A stretch of DNA of 64,000 bases. Origin: Runella zeae DSM 19591. GTDB lineage: Bacteria; Bacteroidota; Bacteroidia; Cytophagales; Spirosomataceae. Under the pieces are notes generated by a model that worked only from the letters and a program-made list of their open reading frames with translations, was not told the DNA's origin and ran no database searches. Of this stretch, positions 10,399-18,675 are shown piece by piece (position 1 is the first letter of the stretch; every line of letters begins with the position of its first letter). Where the stretch lies: the NCBI RefSeq assembly GCF_000423565.1, contig NZ_AUIF01000047.1, forward strand, positions 21,389-85,388, given 5' to 3'. Made by a program: the position numbers and the translations under genes.

Positions 10399-10455
10399 AT
10401 AAACACAAAGAAAATTTAATTAGATTTTAATATCACCCCAAAAAAGCCAATAAAT

Positions 10456-10531
10456 TGTCACCAAAGTGACAAATAGTACCTCATCCGGTACAAATTAGAA
10501 GTATCTCTGTGTGGCTTTATAGGTCACAGAG
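10456..10531. terminator. Three consecutive hairpins after the CNNM/CorC gene
   Basis: Perfect stems: TTGTCAC/GTGACAA (10456-10473, 4-nt loop), GTACC/GGTAC (10477-10492) and CTCTGTG/CACAGAG (10505-10531). Read from the minus strand, the last one met (10473-10456) is followed by a T run, AATTTATTGGCTTTTTT, so it can act as an intrinsic terminator for the gene ending at 10558. The first palindrome could also be a protein-binding site. Confidence 0.5.
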
Positions 10532-10557
10532 TTGTTAGGATAGAAAGTATAAAAATG

Positions 10558-11838
10558 CTAAGAAGATATTTTCACTAGCACTTTATCGATTCTAGCACCA
10601 TCCATATCCAAAATTTCGAAGCTAAAACCTTTCCAGTAGATTTTTTCGCCTACGGTGGGTATATCACCCAATTTTTCAAGAATAAGCCCCGCAAGGGTAT
10701 TAAAGGGCTTATTGTCTTCGTAAAGATCTGTTTGTTCAAAATAACTCAAAAAGTCGTAATAAGGGATTTGCCCGTCTGTAATGTAGCTACCATCTTCGCG
10801 CTCAACAATGCTTTTTTCATCATCATAAATGGTATCGCTCACATCACCTACTAGAGCATCCATGAGGTCATTGAGGGTGACCATTCCCTGAATAGCCCCA
10901 TATTCGTCAATAACTACCCCATAATGCTGCCGCGACTCTTGAAAACGCTCTAAGATTCTATAAGCCGAAGTGTTTTCTGAAATATAATGAACAGGTTGCT
11001 TGATCGCTATCAAATCTAGTGGTTTGTTTTCCATCAATTGCCGAAAAATATCTTTCATCGTTACGATACCGATAATTTCATCGAAATTATCATTACAAAG
11101 TGGATAAACGGAATGTATCTCAGTCGTAATTTTTTGGCGGATTTCGTCAGGAGTATCTTCGGTATCCAACCATACCAACTGACTACGGTGCGTCATAAGA
11201 GAGGACACCTTGCGGTCTCCCAGCAAAAAAACCCGCTCCATAATCTCTTGTTCAATCTCCTGTACTTCGCCGCCATCGGTTCCTTCTTGAATAATGGCTT
11301 TGATTTCTTCTTCAGTCACTTTGTTGTCGGAAGAAGGTTTGATTTGCAAAATTTTTAACAACAACTCGGTCGTATTGGTCAAAAGCCACACAAAAGGAGC
11401 GGTTGCTTTAGATAAAATTTGCATGGGCAAGGCCACCGTTTGGGCAATTCCTTCGGGGTTGGTGAGTCCTATCCGCTTAGGTACTAGCTCGCCAATTACT
11501 AAAGAAAGAAAAGTAATCATCACCAATACTCCTCCTACAGCCAACGGGCGACTATAAGGTTTGAGCCACGCCACTTCATTGAGTACTGCTTGAAAATCGT
11601 CCGTCAGGCTTTCTCCTCCAAAAATCCCCAGCAAAATACCGATGAGCGTAATGCCAATCTGTACAGTGGAGAGGAATTGATTGGGAGAATTGAGCAGGGC
11701 CAAAGCTTGTTGGGCAGAACTGCTCCCTCGGCGAGCGGCATTTTCAAGTTTGACTTTACGAGAGGACACAACGGCAATTTCGGACATTGAAAATATACCA
11801 TTGAGTACTGTAAGAAGCAGAATGATGAGGATTTCCAT
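10558..11838 (-). CDS. CNNM (DUF21)-CBS-CorC transporter-like protein (hemolysin family)
   Basis: A membrane protein of 426 residues. The DUF21/CNNM transmembrane domain covers about residues 1-180 with hydrophobic helices at 1-20, 55-80, 95-120 and 130-155. Two CBS domains follow (about 195-325: KVSSLMTHRSQLVWL, PVHYISENTSAYRIL), and a C-terminal CorC_HlyC domain (about 340-426) that includes DGSYITDGQIPYYDF and FNTLAGLILEKLGDIP. Relatives are linked to magnesium or cobalt efflux; the old name hemolysin is not functional evidence. It lies 21 nt after the universal stress protein gene and is probably co-transcribed with it. Confidence 0.88.
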   Translation of the reverse strand: MEILIILLLTVLNGIFSMSEIAVVSSRKVKLENAARRGSSSAQQALALLNSPNQFLSTVQIGITLIGILLGIFGGESLTDDFQAVLNEVAWLKPYSRPLAVGGVLVMITFLSLVIGELVPKRIGLTNPEGIAQTVALPMQILSKATAPFVWLLTNTTELLLKILQIKPSSDNKVTEEEIKAIIQEGTDGGEVQEIEQEIMERVFLLGDRKVSSLMTHRSQLVWLDTEDTPDEIRQKITTEIHSVYPLCNDNFDEIIGIVTMKDIFRQLMENKPLDLIAIKQPVHYISENTSAYRILERFQESRQHYGVVIDEYGAIQGMVTLNDLMDALVGDVSDTIYDDEKSIVEREDGSYITDGQIPYYDFLSYFEQTDLYEDNKPFNTLAGLILEKLGDIPTVGEKIYWKGFSFEILDMDGARIDKVLVKISS

Positions 11839-11859
11839 AAATAAAATTTGATGAAACTA

Positions 11860-12690
11860 CTATTCTTTTCTAAATGAAACAAGCGGAATATTGATATCAA
11901 AGCTCATCCCTGCCGTAAAGCCCGCAAAAAACAAACGCTCTATCCAGTTGGGTTTGTGTTTTGAAAACATAATCAATATGGATGGTTTCTTATTTTTAAT
12001 CACGCGTTGCAGGTTTTTGATAAAGGTGTCTTGCACTTTTTGTTGTAAACAGTAAAAGCTACAAAGTTCGTTTCGGTACTGTAAATTGAGTCCTTTCTCT
12101 TTCGCTTCATTTTGCTTGGCAGTAAGCATATTGAAATGATATACCTCCAAAGGAACTGCGAATAAACTCGAAAACGACAAGGCCGTGGGCATCTCCCATT
12201 CAAGACTCTCTAAATCAGAGGCATAAGCCACTTTATAGACATCTTTTAATCGGTAATTCTTGGGAACTACAATCACCGGCACCGGCGAAGAATTGACCAG
12301 AGTCGATGCGTGTGTTCCCATTATTTTTTGAAAAGCGCCTGCCCCTCTTGTTCCCATACAAATAAAATCCGCTTTAATCTCCTTGGCATAAGCCACAATC
12401 ATATTACTTACATCACTACCGATTTGTACCTCGTATTGATAATCAATGTTAGAAACTTTTAGTTGTTTGAAAGTCTTCTCCAAAAAACTTTTTAATTGTG
12501 CTCTGCCTTTTTCTAACTCTGATTGCAAAAATTTGTCGACTTCTGCCTTAGGCCAAGATGTGGGTGCTATGGTTTCGACAACACTGTAAAACACAAACTT
12601 ACATAAAGCTTGAGAGTGCATTTGCAAGGCAAATCGAATGGCGGACTTAGAATTGCTAGAGAAATCTGTGGTGATAAGAATAGTTTTCAT
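11860..12690 (-). CDS. Universal stress protein, two-domain
   Basis: A 276-residue cytoplasmic UspA-fold protein. The first domain (about 1-145) starts MKTILITTDFSSNSKSAIRFA and ends with the ATP-binding loop GTRGAGAFQKIMGTHASTLV followed by SPVPVIVVP. The second domain (about 150-276) is a degenerate Usp repeat (VAYASDLESLEW) without the nucleotide-binding loop. Tandem Usp proteins with one degenerate half are common in Bacteroidota. It is the first gene of a probable two-gene unit with the CNNM/CorC gene. Confidence 0.88.
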   Translation of the reverse strand: MKTILITTDFSSNSKSAIRFALQMHSQALCKFVFYSVVETIAPTSWPKAEVDKFLQSELEKGRAQLKSFLEKTFKQLKVSNIDYQYEVQIGSDVSNMIVAYAKEIKADFICMGTRGAGAFQKIMGTHASTLVNSSPVPVIVVPKNYRLKDVYKVAYASDLESLEWEMPTALSFSSLFAVPLEVYHFNMLTAKQNEAKEKGLNLQYRNELCSFYCLQQKVQDTFIKNLQRVIKNKKPSILIMFSKHKPNWIERLFFAGFTAGMSFDINIPLVSFRKE

Positions 12691-12751
12691 AATAATCGAG
12701 AAATTAGAAAGTTTAAAATAATTTTAAATCTACTCCTTAGCTCCACCGCTA

Positions 12752-12793
12752 AAAATGACAAAATGCACCTTCCAAACCGACCAAAGTCATTTT
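12752..12793 (-). terminator. Candidate terminator after the RND pump operon
   Basis: AAAATGAC (12752-12759) and GTCATTTT (12786-12793) form an 8-bp stem with a 26-nt loop. Read on the minus strand the distal arm is GTCATTTTTAG, ending in a short T run, about 40 nt after the RND transporter stop. Confidence 0.4.
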
Positions 12794-12834
12794 ATTTTAG
12801 GCACTTTGTGGTCCTAAATTCAGGTAGATTAGGT

Positions 12835-15800
12835 TTAACTCCATTTTTCTAGCTTGGCTTCTGTAAGGGGTTTGGCTTCTTTTCTATGGCTAAACCTGTC
12901 GGCCCAAGTAGCAAATATTACATATAAGCCAGGAATGACCACTACGCCAAAGACCGTCCCGAACAACATCCCACCCGCAGCGGCTGTGCCAATAGTACGA
13001 TTGCCTAAGGCTCCTGCTCCCGATGCAAACATCAATGGAAGTAAACCTGCAATAAACGCAAAAGAGGTCATTAAGATAGGCCTCAAACGTGCATTGGCAC
13101 CTTCGATAGCGGCTTCTATCACATTATATCCTTCGCTATGACGCAGCGTGGCGTATTCTACAATAAGAATGGCATTCTTACCCAACAACCCGATGAGCAT
13201 TACCATGGCGATTTGGGCATAGATATTGTTTTCCAAACCCAATATAGACAAGAACAAAAATGTCCCAAAAATTCCGGTGGGAAGAGACAGGACAACAGGC
13301 AGGGGCAACAAAAAACTCTCATACTGCGCCGAAAGCAATAAATACACAAACACCAAACAAATCAGAAAAATATAGACGGCTTGGCTGCCCGTTTCGACTT
13401 CGTCGCGGCTGATACCCGCCCAATCAATCTCATAACCTTTGGGAAGCTTGGTTTTGGCTACCTCCTGAATCGCCTCAATAGCACTGCCACTACTATAACC
13501 TTCGGCAGGCTCGCCGTTTAGCTCAGCAGAGGGGTACATATTGTAGCGCGTCACTTGGTCTACGCCATATACCCGTTCGAGGGTTACAAATGCCGACAAA
13601 GGCACCATATCCCCTTCATTATTTTTAACATAAAGGTTTAAAATGTCTTCTGGTTTGGCACGATATTGCGGTAGGGCTTGTACCATTACTTTGTACATTT
13701 GACCATATTTAATAAAATTAGTGGCATATTCACTTCCCAACAAGGTCTGTAGTGCCCCCATAGCATTGTTGATAGTCACCTTTTTTTGAGCCGCCTTGTC
13801 TTCGTCGACATGTAAGAGGTACTGTGGAAAACTAGCATCAAAAATCGTAAATGCAGAAGCGATTTCGGGACGAGCTTTTAGGTCTTTGATGAATTGATTG
13901 ACCACATCTTCCATGGCTTTGAAGTCACCCTTGCCTGTTTTATCTAGCAATCTAAGCTCAAAACCACTCGCATTTCCATACCCAGGTACGGCAGGAGGAG
14001 GAAAATACTCAAGACGCGCATCTTTGATGTGTTTGGTTCGTTGCTCCACCATTTCCATGACTTCTTCTACCGTTTCTTTACGGGATTTCCAATCATGAAG
14101 GTTGATTAAGCATGTACCATAAGTAGCCCCAGTACCATCCGAAAGGATGTTGGTACCCGCCAAAGTAGAGATAGATTCCACAGCCGTTATATTTTGGCAG
14201 GCTTTTTGGATTTCGTTCACAACCGCCTTGGTACGTTCGAGGGTAGCGCCAGAAGGTGTAGTGACACTTACATAAAAAGTACCTTGGTCTTCGTTGGGAA
14301 TAAAACCCGAAGGTAACATCTTTCCAAAAATACCTATACCCCCACAAAACGCCAGTAGTATCCCAAACGTAATCACTCGACGGTTAACAATGGACGATAG
14401 CAAACGTTGATATTTACTGGCAAGTCCCTCATACCAGCGATTGAATCCCTCAAAAAATCGTCCCAAGAAATGGTTTTGAGGATGTTCACTATGATTGCTT
14501 TTTAAAAACATACCGCACAAAGCCGGCGTAAGCGTCAAGGCACTTACGCCCGAAAGCACGATAGAAATGGCCATGGTTATTGAAAACTGTTTATAAAAAA
14601 TCCCAACGGGCCCGGTCATAAAAGAAGTAGGAACAAACACCGCCGACATCACAAGCGTAATGGCCACAATGGCCCCGCTGATTTCTTTCATCGCTTTTTC
14701 GGTTGCTTTTCGTGGCGAATACTTGCCAGTTTCTAGCTTGGCATGAACCGCTTCTACCACCACAATAGCATCATCAATCACAATCCCAATCGCCAATACC
14801 AAAGCAAAAAGTGTAATGAGATTGAGCGAAAAACCTAACAACTGCATAAAGAAAAATGTCCCAATAAGTGACACCGGCACCGTAATAGCGGGAATGAGCG
14901 TAGAACGAAAATCTTGTAAAAACAAAAACACGACCAAAGCAACCAAGAAGAATGCTTCGATGAGAGTTTTGACCACTTCGTGTACAGATGCATCCAAAAA
15001 GCGCGAAACATCGTAGCTAAATTCATAGTCCATATCCTTCAAAAAAGTACTTTCTTTGATACGCTCCATGCTTTTTTTGACATTGGCAATCACCTCACTA
15101 GCGTTAGAACCAGGCAGCTGCTTGAGCATAATAGCAGCGGTAGGTTTCCCGTTAATTTTAGCTTCTACGTCAAAATAAGTAGTGCCAAATTCGACATCGG
15201 CAATATCCTTGATACGTAAAATTTGTCCTTCTTCGTTGGATTTGATAGGGATGCTTTCATACTTTTCGGGCGTATTGTATTTCCCTCCGTACTTAATCAC
15301 GTATTGTAATTGCTGAGGTGTTTTATCAGTACTTTCACCTACCTTTCCGGGCGCAGCCTCTACGTTTTGTTCCTCCAAGGCTTCCAAAACATCTTCAGTA
15401 GAAACGTTGTAGTTCAGCATCTTATCGGGCTTCAGCCAAATCCGCATGGCATATTCGCGTGCTCCCAAAATCTCCGCATACCCTACACCTTTTACCCTTT
15501 TGATTTCTGCTAGTACGTTAATATCGGCAAAGTTGTAAAGGAATTTTTCTTTGAGGGTGCTGTCTTTACTGAATATATTGATATACATCAGCATTGCATT
15601 TTCTTCCTTGGCAATTTTGACCCCATTTCTGATTACCTCGGCGGGGAGTTCGCCCATGACAGCCGCTACCCGATTCTGAACATTGACCGCTGCTACATCT
15701 GGATCTGTACCTACTTCAAAAATAACCTGTACCACTCCTACGCCGTCGTTTCCCGCATCTGAAGACATATATTTCATACCCGGCACGCCATTGATAGCAC

Positions 15801-15999
15801 GCTCGATTGGAACAAGCGCCGCTTTGGTGACGGTTTCGGCATTGGCTCCGGTGTATTCGATAGTTACGTTTACCTCTGGTGGTGCCACACTTGGAAACTG
15901 CGTCATGGGCAGGCGTGTAAGCATTAGTAAGCCCAGCAAGGTAATAATCAGAGCAATGACTATCGACAAAACAGGCCGATTTATGAATTGACTAAACAT
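12835..15999 (-). CDS. RND efflux transporter, inner-membrane permease (HAE1/AcrB type)
   Basis: A 1,054-residue proton-driven efflux pump from the ATG at 15999; an upstream in-frame extension to 16050 would add a polar stretch before the conserved MFSQFINRPVLSI start and is rejected. The proton-relay pair DD is present in IGIVIDDAIVVVEAVH (TM4) and the lysine in GLLGKNAILIVEYA (TM10). Two large periplasmic loops and twelve transmembrane helices follow the family plan. It is the second gene after its membrane-fusion partner (63-nt gap). Exports hydrophobic or drug-like compounds; the substrate is not predictable. No outer-membrane channel gene follows. Confidence 0.95.
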   Translation of the reverse strand: MFSQFINRPVLSIVIALIITLLGLLMLTRLPMTQFPSVAPPEVNVTIEYTGANAETVTKAALVPIERAINGVPGMKYMSSDAGNDGVGVVQVIFEVGTDPDVAAVNVQNRVAAVMGELPAEVIRNGVKIAKEENAMLMYINIFSKDSTLKEKFLYNFADINVLAEIKRVKGVGYAEILGAREYAMRIWLKPDKMLNYNVSTEDVLEALEEQNVEAAPGKVGESTDKTPQQLQYVIKYGGKYNTPEKYESIPIKSNEEGQILRIKDIADVEFGTTYFDVEAKINGKPTAAIMLKQLPGSNASEVIANVKKSMERIKESTFLKDMDYEFSYDVSRFLDASVHEVVKTLIEAFFLVALVVFLFLQDFRSTLIPAITVPVSLIGTFFFMQLLGFSLNLITLFALVLAIGIVIDDAIVVVEAVHAKLETGKYSPRKATEKAMKEISGAIVAITLVMSAVFVPTSFMTGPVGIFYKQFSITMAISIVLSGVSALTLTPALCGMFLKSNHSEHPQNHFLGRFFEGFNRWYEGLASKYQRLLSSIVNRRVITFGILLAFCGGIGIFGKMLPSGFIPNEDQGTFYVSVTTPSGATLERTKAVVNEIQKACQNITAVESISTLAGTNILSDGTGATYGTCLINLHDWKSRKETVEEVMEMVEQRTKHIKDARLEYFPPPAVPGYGNASGFELRLLDKTGKGDFKAMEDVVNQFIKDLKARPEIASAFTIFDASFPQYLLHVDEDKAAQKKVTINNAMGALQTLLGSEYATNFIKYGQMYKVMVQALPQYRAKPEDILNLYVKNNEGDMVPLSAFVTLERVYGVDQVTRYNMYPSAELNGEPAEGYSSGSAIEAIQEVAKTKLPKGYEIDWAGISRDEVETGSQAVYIFLICLVFVYLLLSAQYESFLLPLPVVLSLPTGIFGTFLFLSILGLENNIYAQIAMVMLIGLLGKNAILIVEYATLRHSEGYNVIEAAIEGANARLRPILMTSFAFIAGLLPLMFASGAGALGNRTIGTAAAGGMLFGTVFGVVVIPGLYVIFATWADRFSHRKEAKPLTEAKLEKWS

Positions 16000-16062
16000 A
16001 GCTTTTTGGTTAATAGTGAATCGTTGAACCGTATATCTATATACGGTCAACTAAATTACCCT

Positions 16063-17187
16063 CTAATTTTTAGCATTACTCGCCATCGCTTGACGCATAG
16101 ATACAAACTGCGGGGTGATCACGTCACCTTCCGCCACTCGTTGTATACCTTCATAGAGAATTTTTTCGGACTTATCTAAGCCCGACTCAATCACGTACAG
16201 CTGTGGCAATCGCTGGAGAATTTGCACGTTGCGGATACTTACTTTATTTTGGGCATCCACTACGTACAAGCAGTTGCGGTCTTGCACCTCAAATATCGCT
16301 TTATGAGGAACTACCAACGCATTTTTAATCGTATTGGTCAATTGGATTTTACCACTTGCCCCATTTTTGAGGATTTGTTGTGGATTAGGAAATTTAGCAC
16401 GAAAAGCTATATTTCCCGTATTTTTATCAAACTGACTATCAATAGTTTCAATAATGCCCCTTTGCGAATAAGGTTGTCCATTGGCCAATATAAGCGTAAC
16501 AGGGCGCCGACGATTGATTTCATTTTGGGCCGTAAAATCCAAATACTCTTTTTCAGTTACGTTAAAATAAGCATAGACCTCTTGATTGTTGGAGACTATT
16601 GTCAGCAGCGTGCCTTCGTCTACTAAGCTTCCTACCTTGTTGGGAATTCGCCCTACTACTCCACCAAAAGGAGCCTTGATTTCGGTCATAGAGAGTTGTA
16701 ATTGGGCATTGGCAGCGTCTGATTCGGCCTCTTCAATTCGAGCTTTGAGGGTTTCTAGTTTCGATTCTGCGATCTCCAACTCTGTCTTGCCTACTATTTT
16801 TTGTTCTACCAAGTGGCGTATATTCTTAATTTCCAACTCAAGGGTCTTTGCCTCTGAGCGAGCACTTTTGAGCGTTGCTTGAGCTTTATTAAGCTCTTGT
16901 CGGTATCGTTGCCCTCCGATTCTAAACAATGTTTGTCCGCTATGAACTGCCCTACCTTCGTCTATCAAAACAGCTTCGATATAGCCTTCGATTTTGCTAC
17001 GTATTTCTACGTTTTGAAGTGAGGCAATAGTTGTCACATATTCTTTTGTATACACAGTATCTACTACCAATGGACTAGTGACAGGAAAAGATAGTTGTTC
17101 GACTTTGGATTGGTTGGTCCCTTCCATACACGACCAACATACTAACAGGCAGGCACACACACCTACCTTAAAAGCATTTGCTTTCAT
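16063..17187 (-). CDS. RND efflux periplasmic adaptor (membrane-fusion protein)
   Basis: A 374-residue adaptor from the ATG at 17187; the longer reading frame to 17229 adds a hydrophobic extension before the true signal peptide. The signal ends in a lipobox (VCWSC), so it is a lipoprotein. Barrel-sandwich halves flank a long alpha-hairpin (about residues 95-165, KAQATLKSARSEAKTLELEI ... LETLKARIEEAESDAANAQL), followed by IKAPFGGVVGRIPNKVGSLVDEG, the usual biotinyl-lipoyl-like segment. It links the RND permease downstream to a TolC-type channel that must be encoded elsewhere. Confidence 0.93.
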   Translation of the reverse strand: MKANAFKVGVCACLLVCWSCMEGTNQSKVEQLSFPVTSPLVVDTVYTKEYVTTIASLQNVEIRSKIEGYIEAVLIDEGRAVHSGQTLFRIGGQRYRQELNKAQATLKSARSEAKTLELEIKNIRHLVEQKIVGKTELEIAESKLETLKARIEEAESDAANAQLQLSMTEIKAPFGGVVGRIPNKVGSLVDEGTLLTIVSNNQEVYAYFNVTEKEYLDFTAQNEINRRRPVTLILANGQPYSQRGIIETIDSQFDKNTGNIAFRAKFPNPQQILKNGASGKIQLTNTIKNALVVPHKAIFEVQDRNCLYVVDAQNKVSIRNVQILQRLPQLYVIESGLDKSEKILYEGIQRVAEGDVITPQFVSMRQAMASNAKN

Positions 17188-17269
17188 AATAATGGGGTTA
17201 AAAATAAAAACATAAACCAACGTAATCATCTTAGATTACGCTTTGGAATAATCACGAAAAAGAAGAAAA

Positions 17270-17665
17270 TTAGGCGTGTTGGGGCGGTGGAGATACTAGC
17301 TCAGGATGATACTGACTCGCATACATATCTTGGTAATAAATAGGAAGCAAAGGAGAGGCTAAAGAGTGGATATGGTTTGAAAGTATAAACGAATGGAGAG
17401 ATTGGCAGTAAAAGAGAATTTTTCCTAGCGAAATATGGCTACCATCTTCGGTATCATGTTCGTCATGTTCAGCAAAAAAATCACCTAATCCCAACCATTG
17501 TTCAATCACCAATTCGGCGATACTTTCTATATCATTGTATGCAAGATTTTCGGGAATATTGTCTGGCTGGGGGTCAGGAGAATCAATACTACAGTTGAGT
17601 ATGTGAATTGTCATCAATACCCAAAAGAAGCGAAAAATAGTATTTTTTCCCAACCAACTAATCAT
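17270..17665 (-). CDS. Small hypothetical exported protein beside the RND pump
   Basis: 131 residues and not recognised. It starts with a hydrophobic segment (FRFFWVLMTIHILNC) that can serve as a signal peptide or lipobox, then an acidic patch with histidines (FFAEHDEHDTEDGSH) and a proline/histidine-rich C-terminus (HPELVSPPPQHA). Size, export signal, acidic/histidine patch and place just upstream of an efflux operon recall the small metal-efflux-associated proteins of Bacteroidota, but the cysteine motif of those is missing. It lies 82 nt before the adaptor gene in the same direction. Function unknown. Confidence 0.6.
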   Translation of the reverse strand: MISWLGKNTIFRFFWVLMTIHILNCSIDSPDPQPDNIPENLAYNDIESIAELVIEQWLGLGDFFAEHDEHDTEDGSHISLGKILFYCQSLHSFILSNHIHSLASPLLPIYYQDMYASQYHPELVSPPPQHA

Positions 17666-17772
17666 ACGACAAAAATAGCCCTATTTTCTACAAATGTACT
17701 CTCTGCCAAAGAATTTTGTATGAATATGGCATGATACTCTAGCTCGCAAACACATTTTCAATGGTTTGTCTG

Positions 17773-18645
17773 TTAATGTAATCCATAATTTTTTTCGCCA
17801 GCTCTAATGGCAATGGGTAAGCGATTTTGTTTGGGTGGTAATGGACAAGTTGCAAAAGCCGTAAAAGCACAAGGAGGATTGATGGCTTTGTTGAAATCAA
17901 GAATGGTAGTGCCTTGTTCGTTAGGCAAATCGGCATATAGAAAACGCCCCGCTCCGTAGGTTTCTTTTTGATTGGTAGGATCTGCAAAAAGGATAAAAAG
18001 CTCTCCCTCACTCTCTACCGCATCCAAACGATACTCTTTTCCAGCGATTGAAAACACCAAAGTACCCGGCGAAGGCTGCATCGTGGTTTGCCCAAGCACA
18101 TCCATAATGGCTATTTTTTTGTCGGCAGTGGCTTTTTCAAGTTTGGCCGTCACTTGCCATTTGGCATCAATAGGATAAGTATCAACCCCTTTAAAATGCT
18201 GCAATTCAATACTTTCCAAGTCTCTCAAGCGAATTCCCACTTTGGGCCCACGTTTTATGACAAACCATCTGAAGGAACCATATTGCATGGTGGTACTTTG
18301 TCCGTCCGCAAAAACATAAGGAGCGGGTACCTTCGCCCCTAATAAACTCACCTGCACGCCCTGCTCGGCCACAAAACTCACTTTACTGTCTTTTAGCAGT
18401 AGCGTTCCTATTTTTTTAGGCGCTTTTTCTGGAAACACAATTTGATTAGTAGCATCACTCCCAAATGAATTTTCGCCTTCTTCCAACCAAAATAAACCCG
18501 CAAGATTGAGCCATCCATTTTCAGATTTGAGGCTTTCTAAACGGTCTTGATGCCATGCTTTTATATCTTTTATATATTGGCTTTTATCCTGCCCCAAAGA
18601 GACCAGCGAAGCCAATAAAAACAGCCAAGTAAATTGTGTTTTCAT
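17773..18645 (-). CDS. DUF1684 protein, exported
   Basis: 290 residues with a signal peptide (MKTQFTWLFLLASLVSLGQ). I recognise DUF1684 from the motifs WHQDRLESLKSENGWLNLAGLFWLEEG near the start and GAGRFLYADLP ... TTILDFNKAINPPCAFTAFATCPLPPKQNRL near the end; the cysteine/proline block at the C-terminus is the most conserved part of the family. The biochemical function is unknown. It lies 30 nt after comEC in the same direction and may be the last gene of the phoH-M43-comEC run. Confidence 0.82.
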   Translation of the reverse strand: MKTQFTWLFLLASLVSLGQDKSQYIKDIKAWHQDRLESLKSENGWLNLAGLFWLEEGENSFGSDATNQIVFPEKAPKKIGTLLLKDSKVSFVAEQGVQVSLLGAKVPAPYVFADGQSTTMQYGSFRWFVIKRGPKVGIRLRDLESIELQHFKGVDTYPIDAKWQVTAKLEKATADKKIAIMDVLGQTTMQPSPGTLVFSIAGKEYRLDAVESEGELFILFADPTNQKETYGAGRFLYADLPNEQGTTILDFNKAINPPCAFTAFATCPLPPKQNRLPIAIRAGEKNYGLH

Positions 18646-18675
18646 AAAATAACAATTGTTGATGAATGTACTTAT

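Noticed and set aside
16000..16050. Upstream extension of the RND permease
   Set aside because: The added 17 residues precede the conserved MFSQFINRP start and resemble no family member.
17739..18011. Minus-strand 90-residue frame overlapping the end of the DUF1684 gene
   Set aside because: It lies in another frame of a gene with clear family motifs and has no features of its own.
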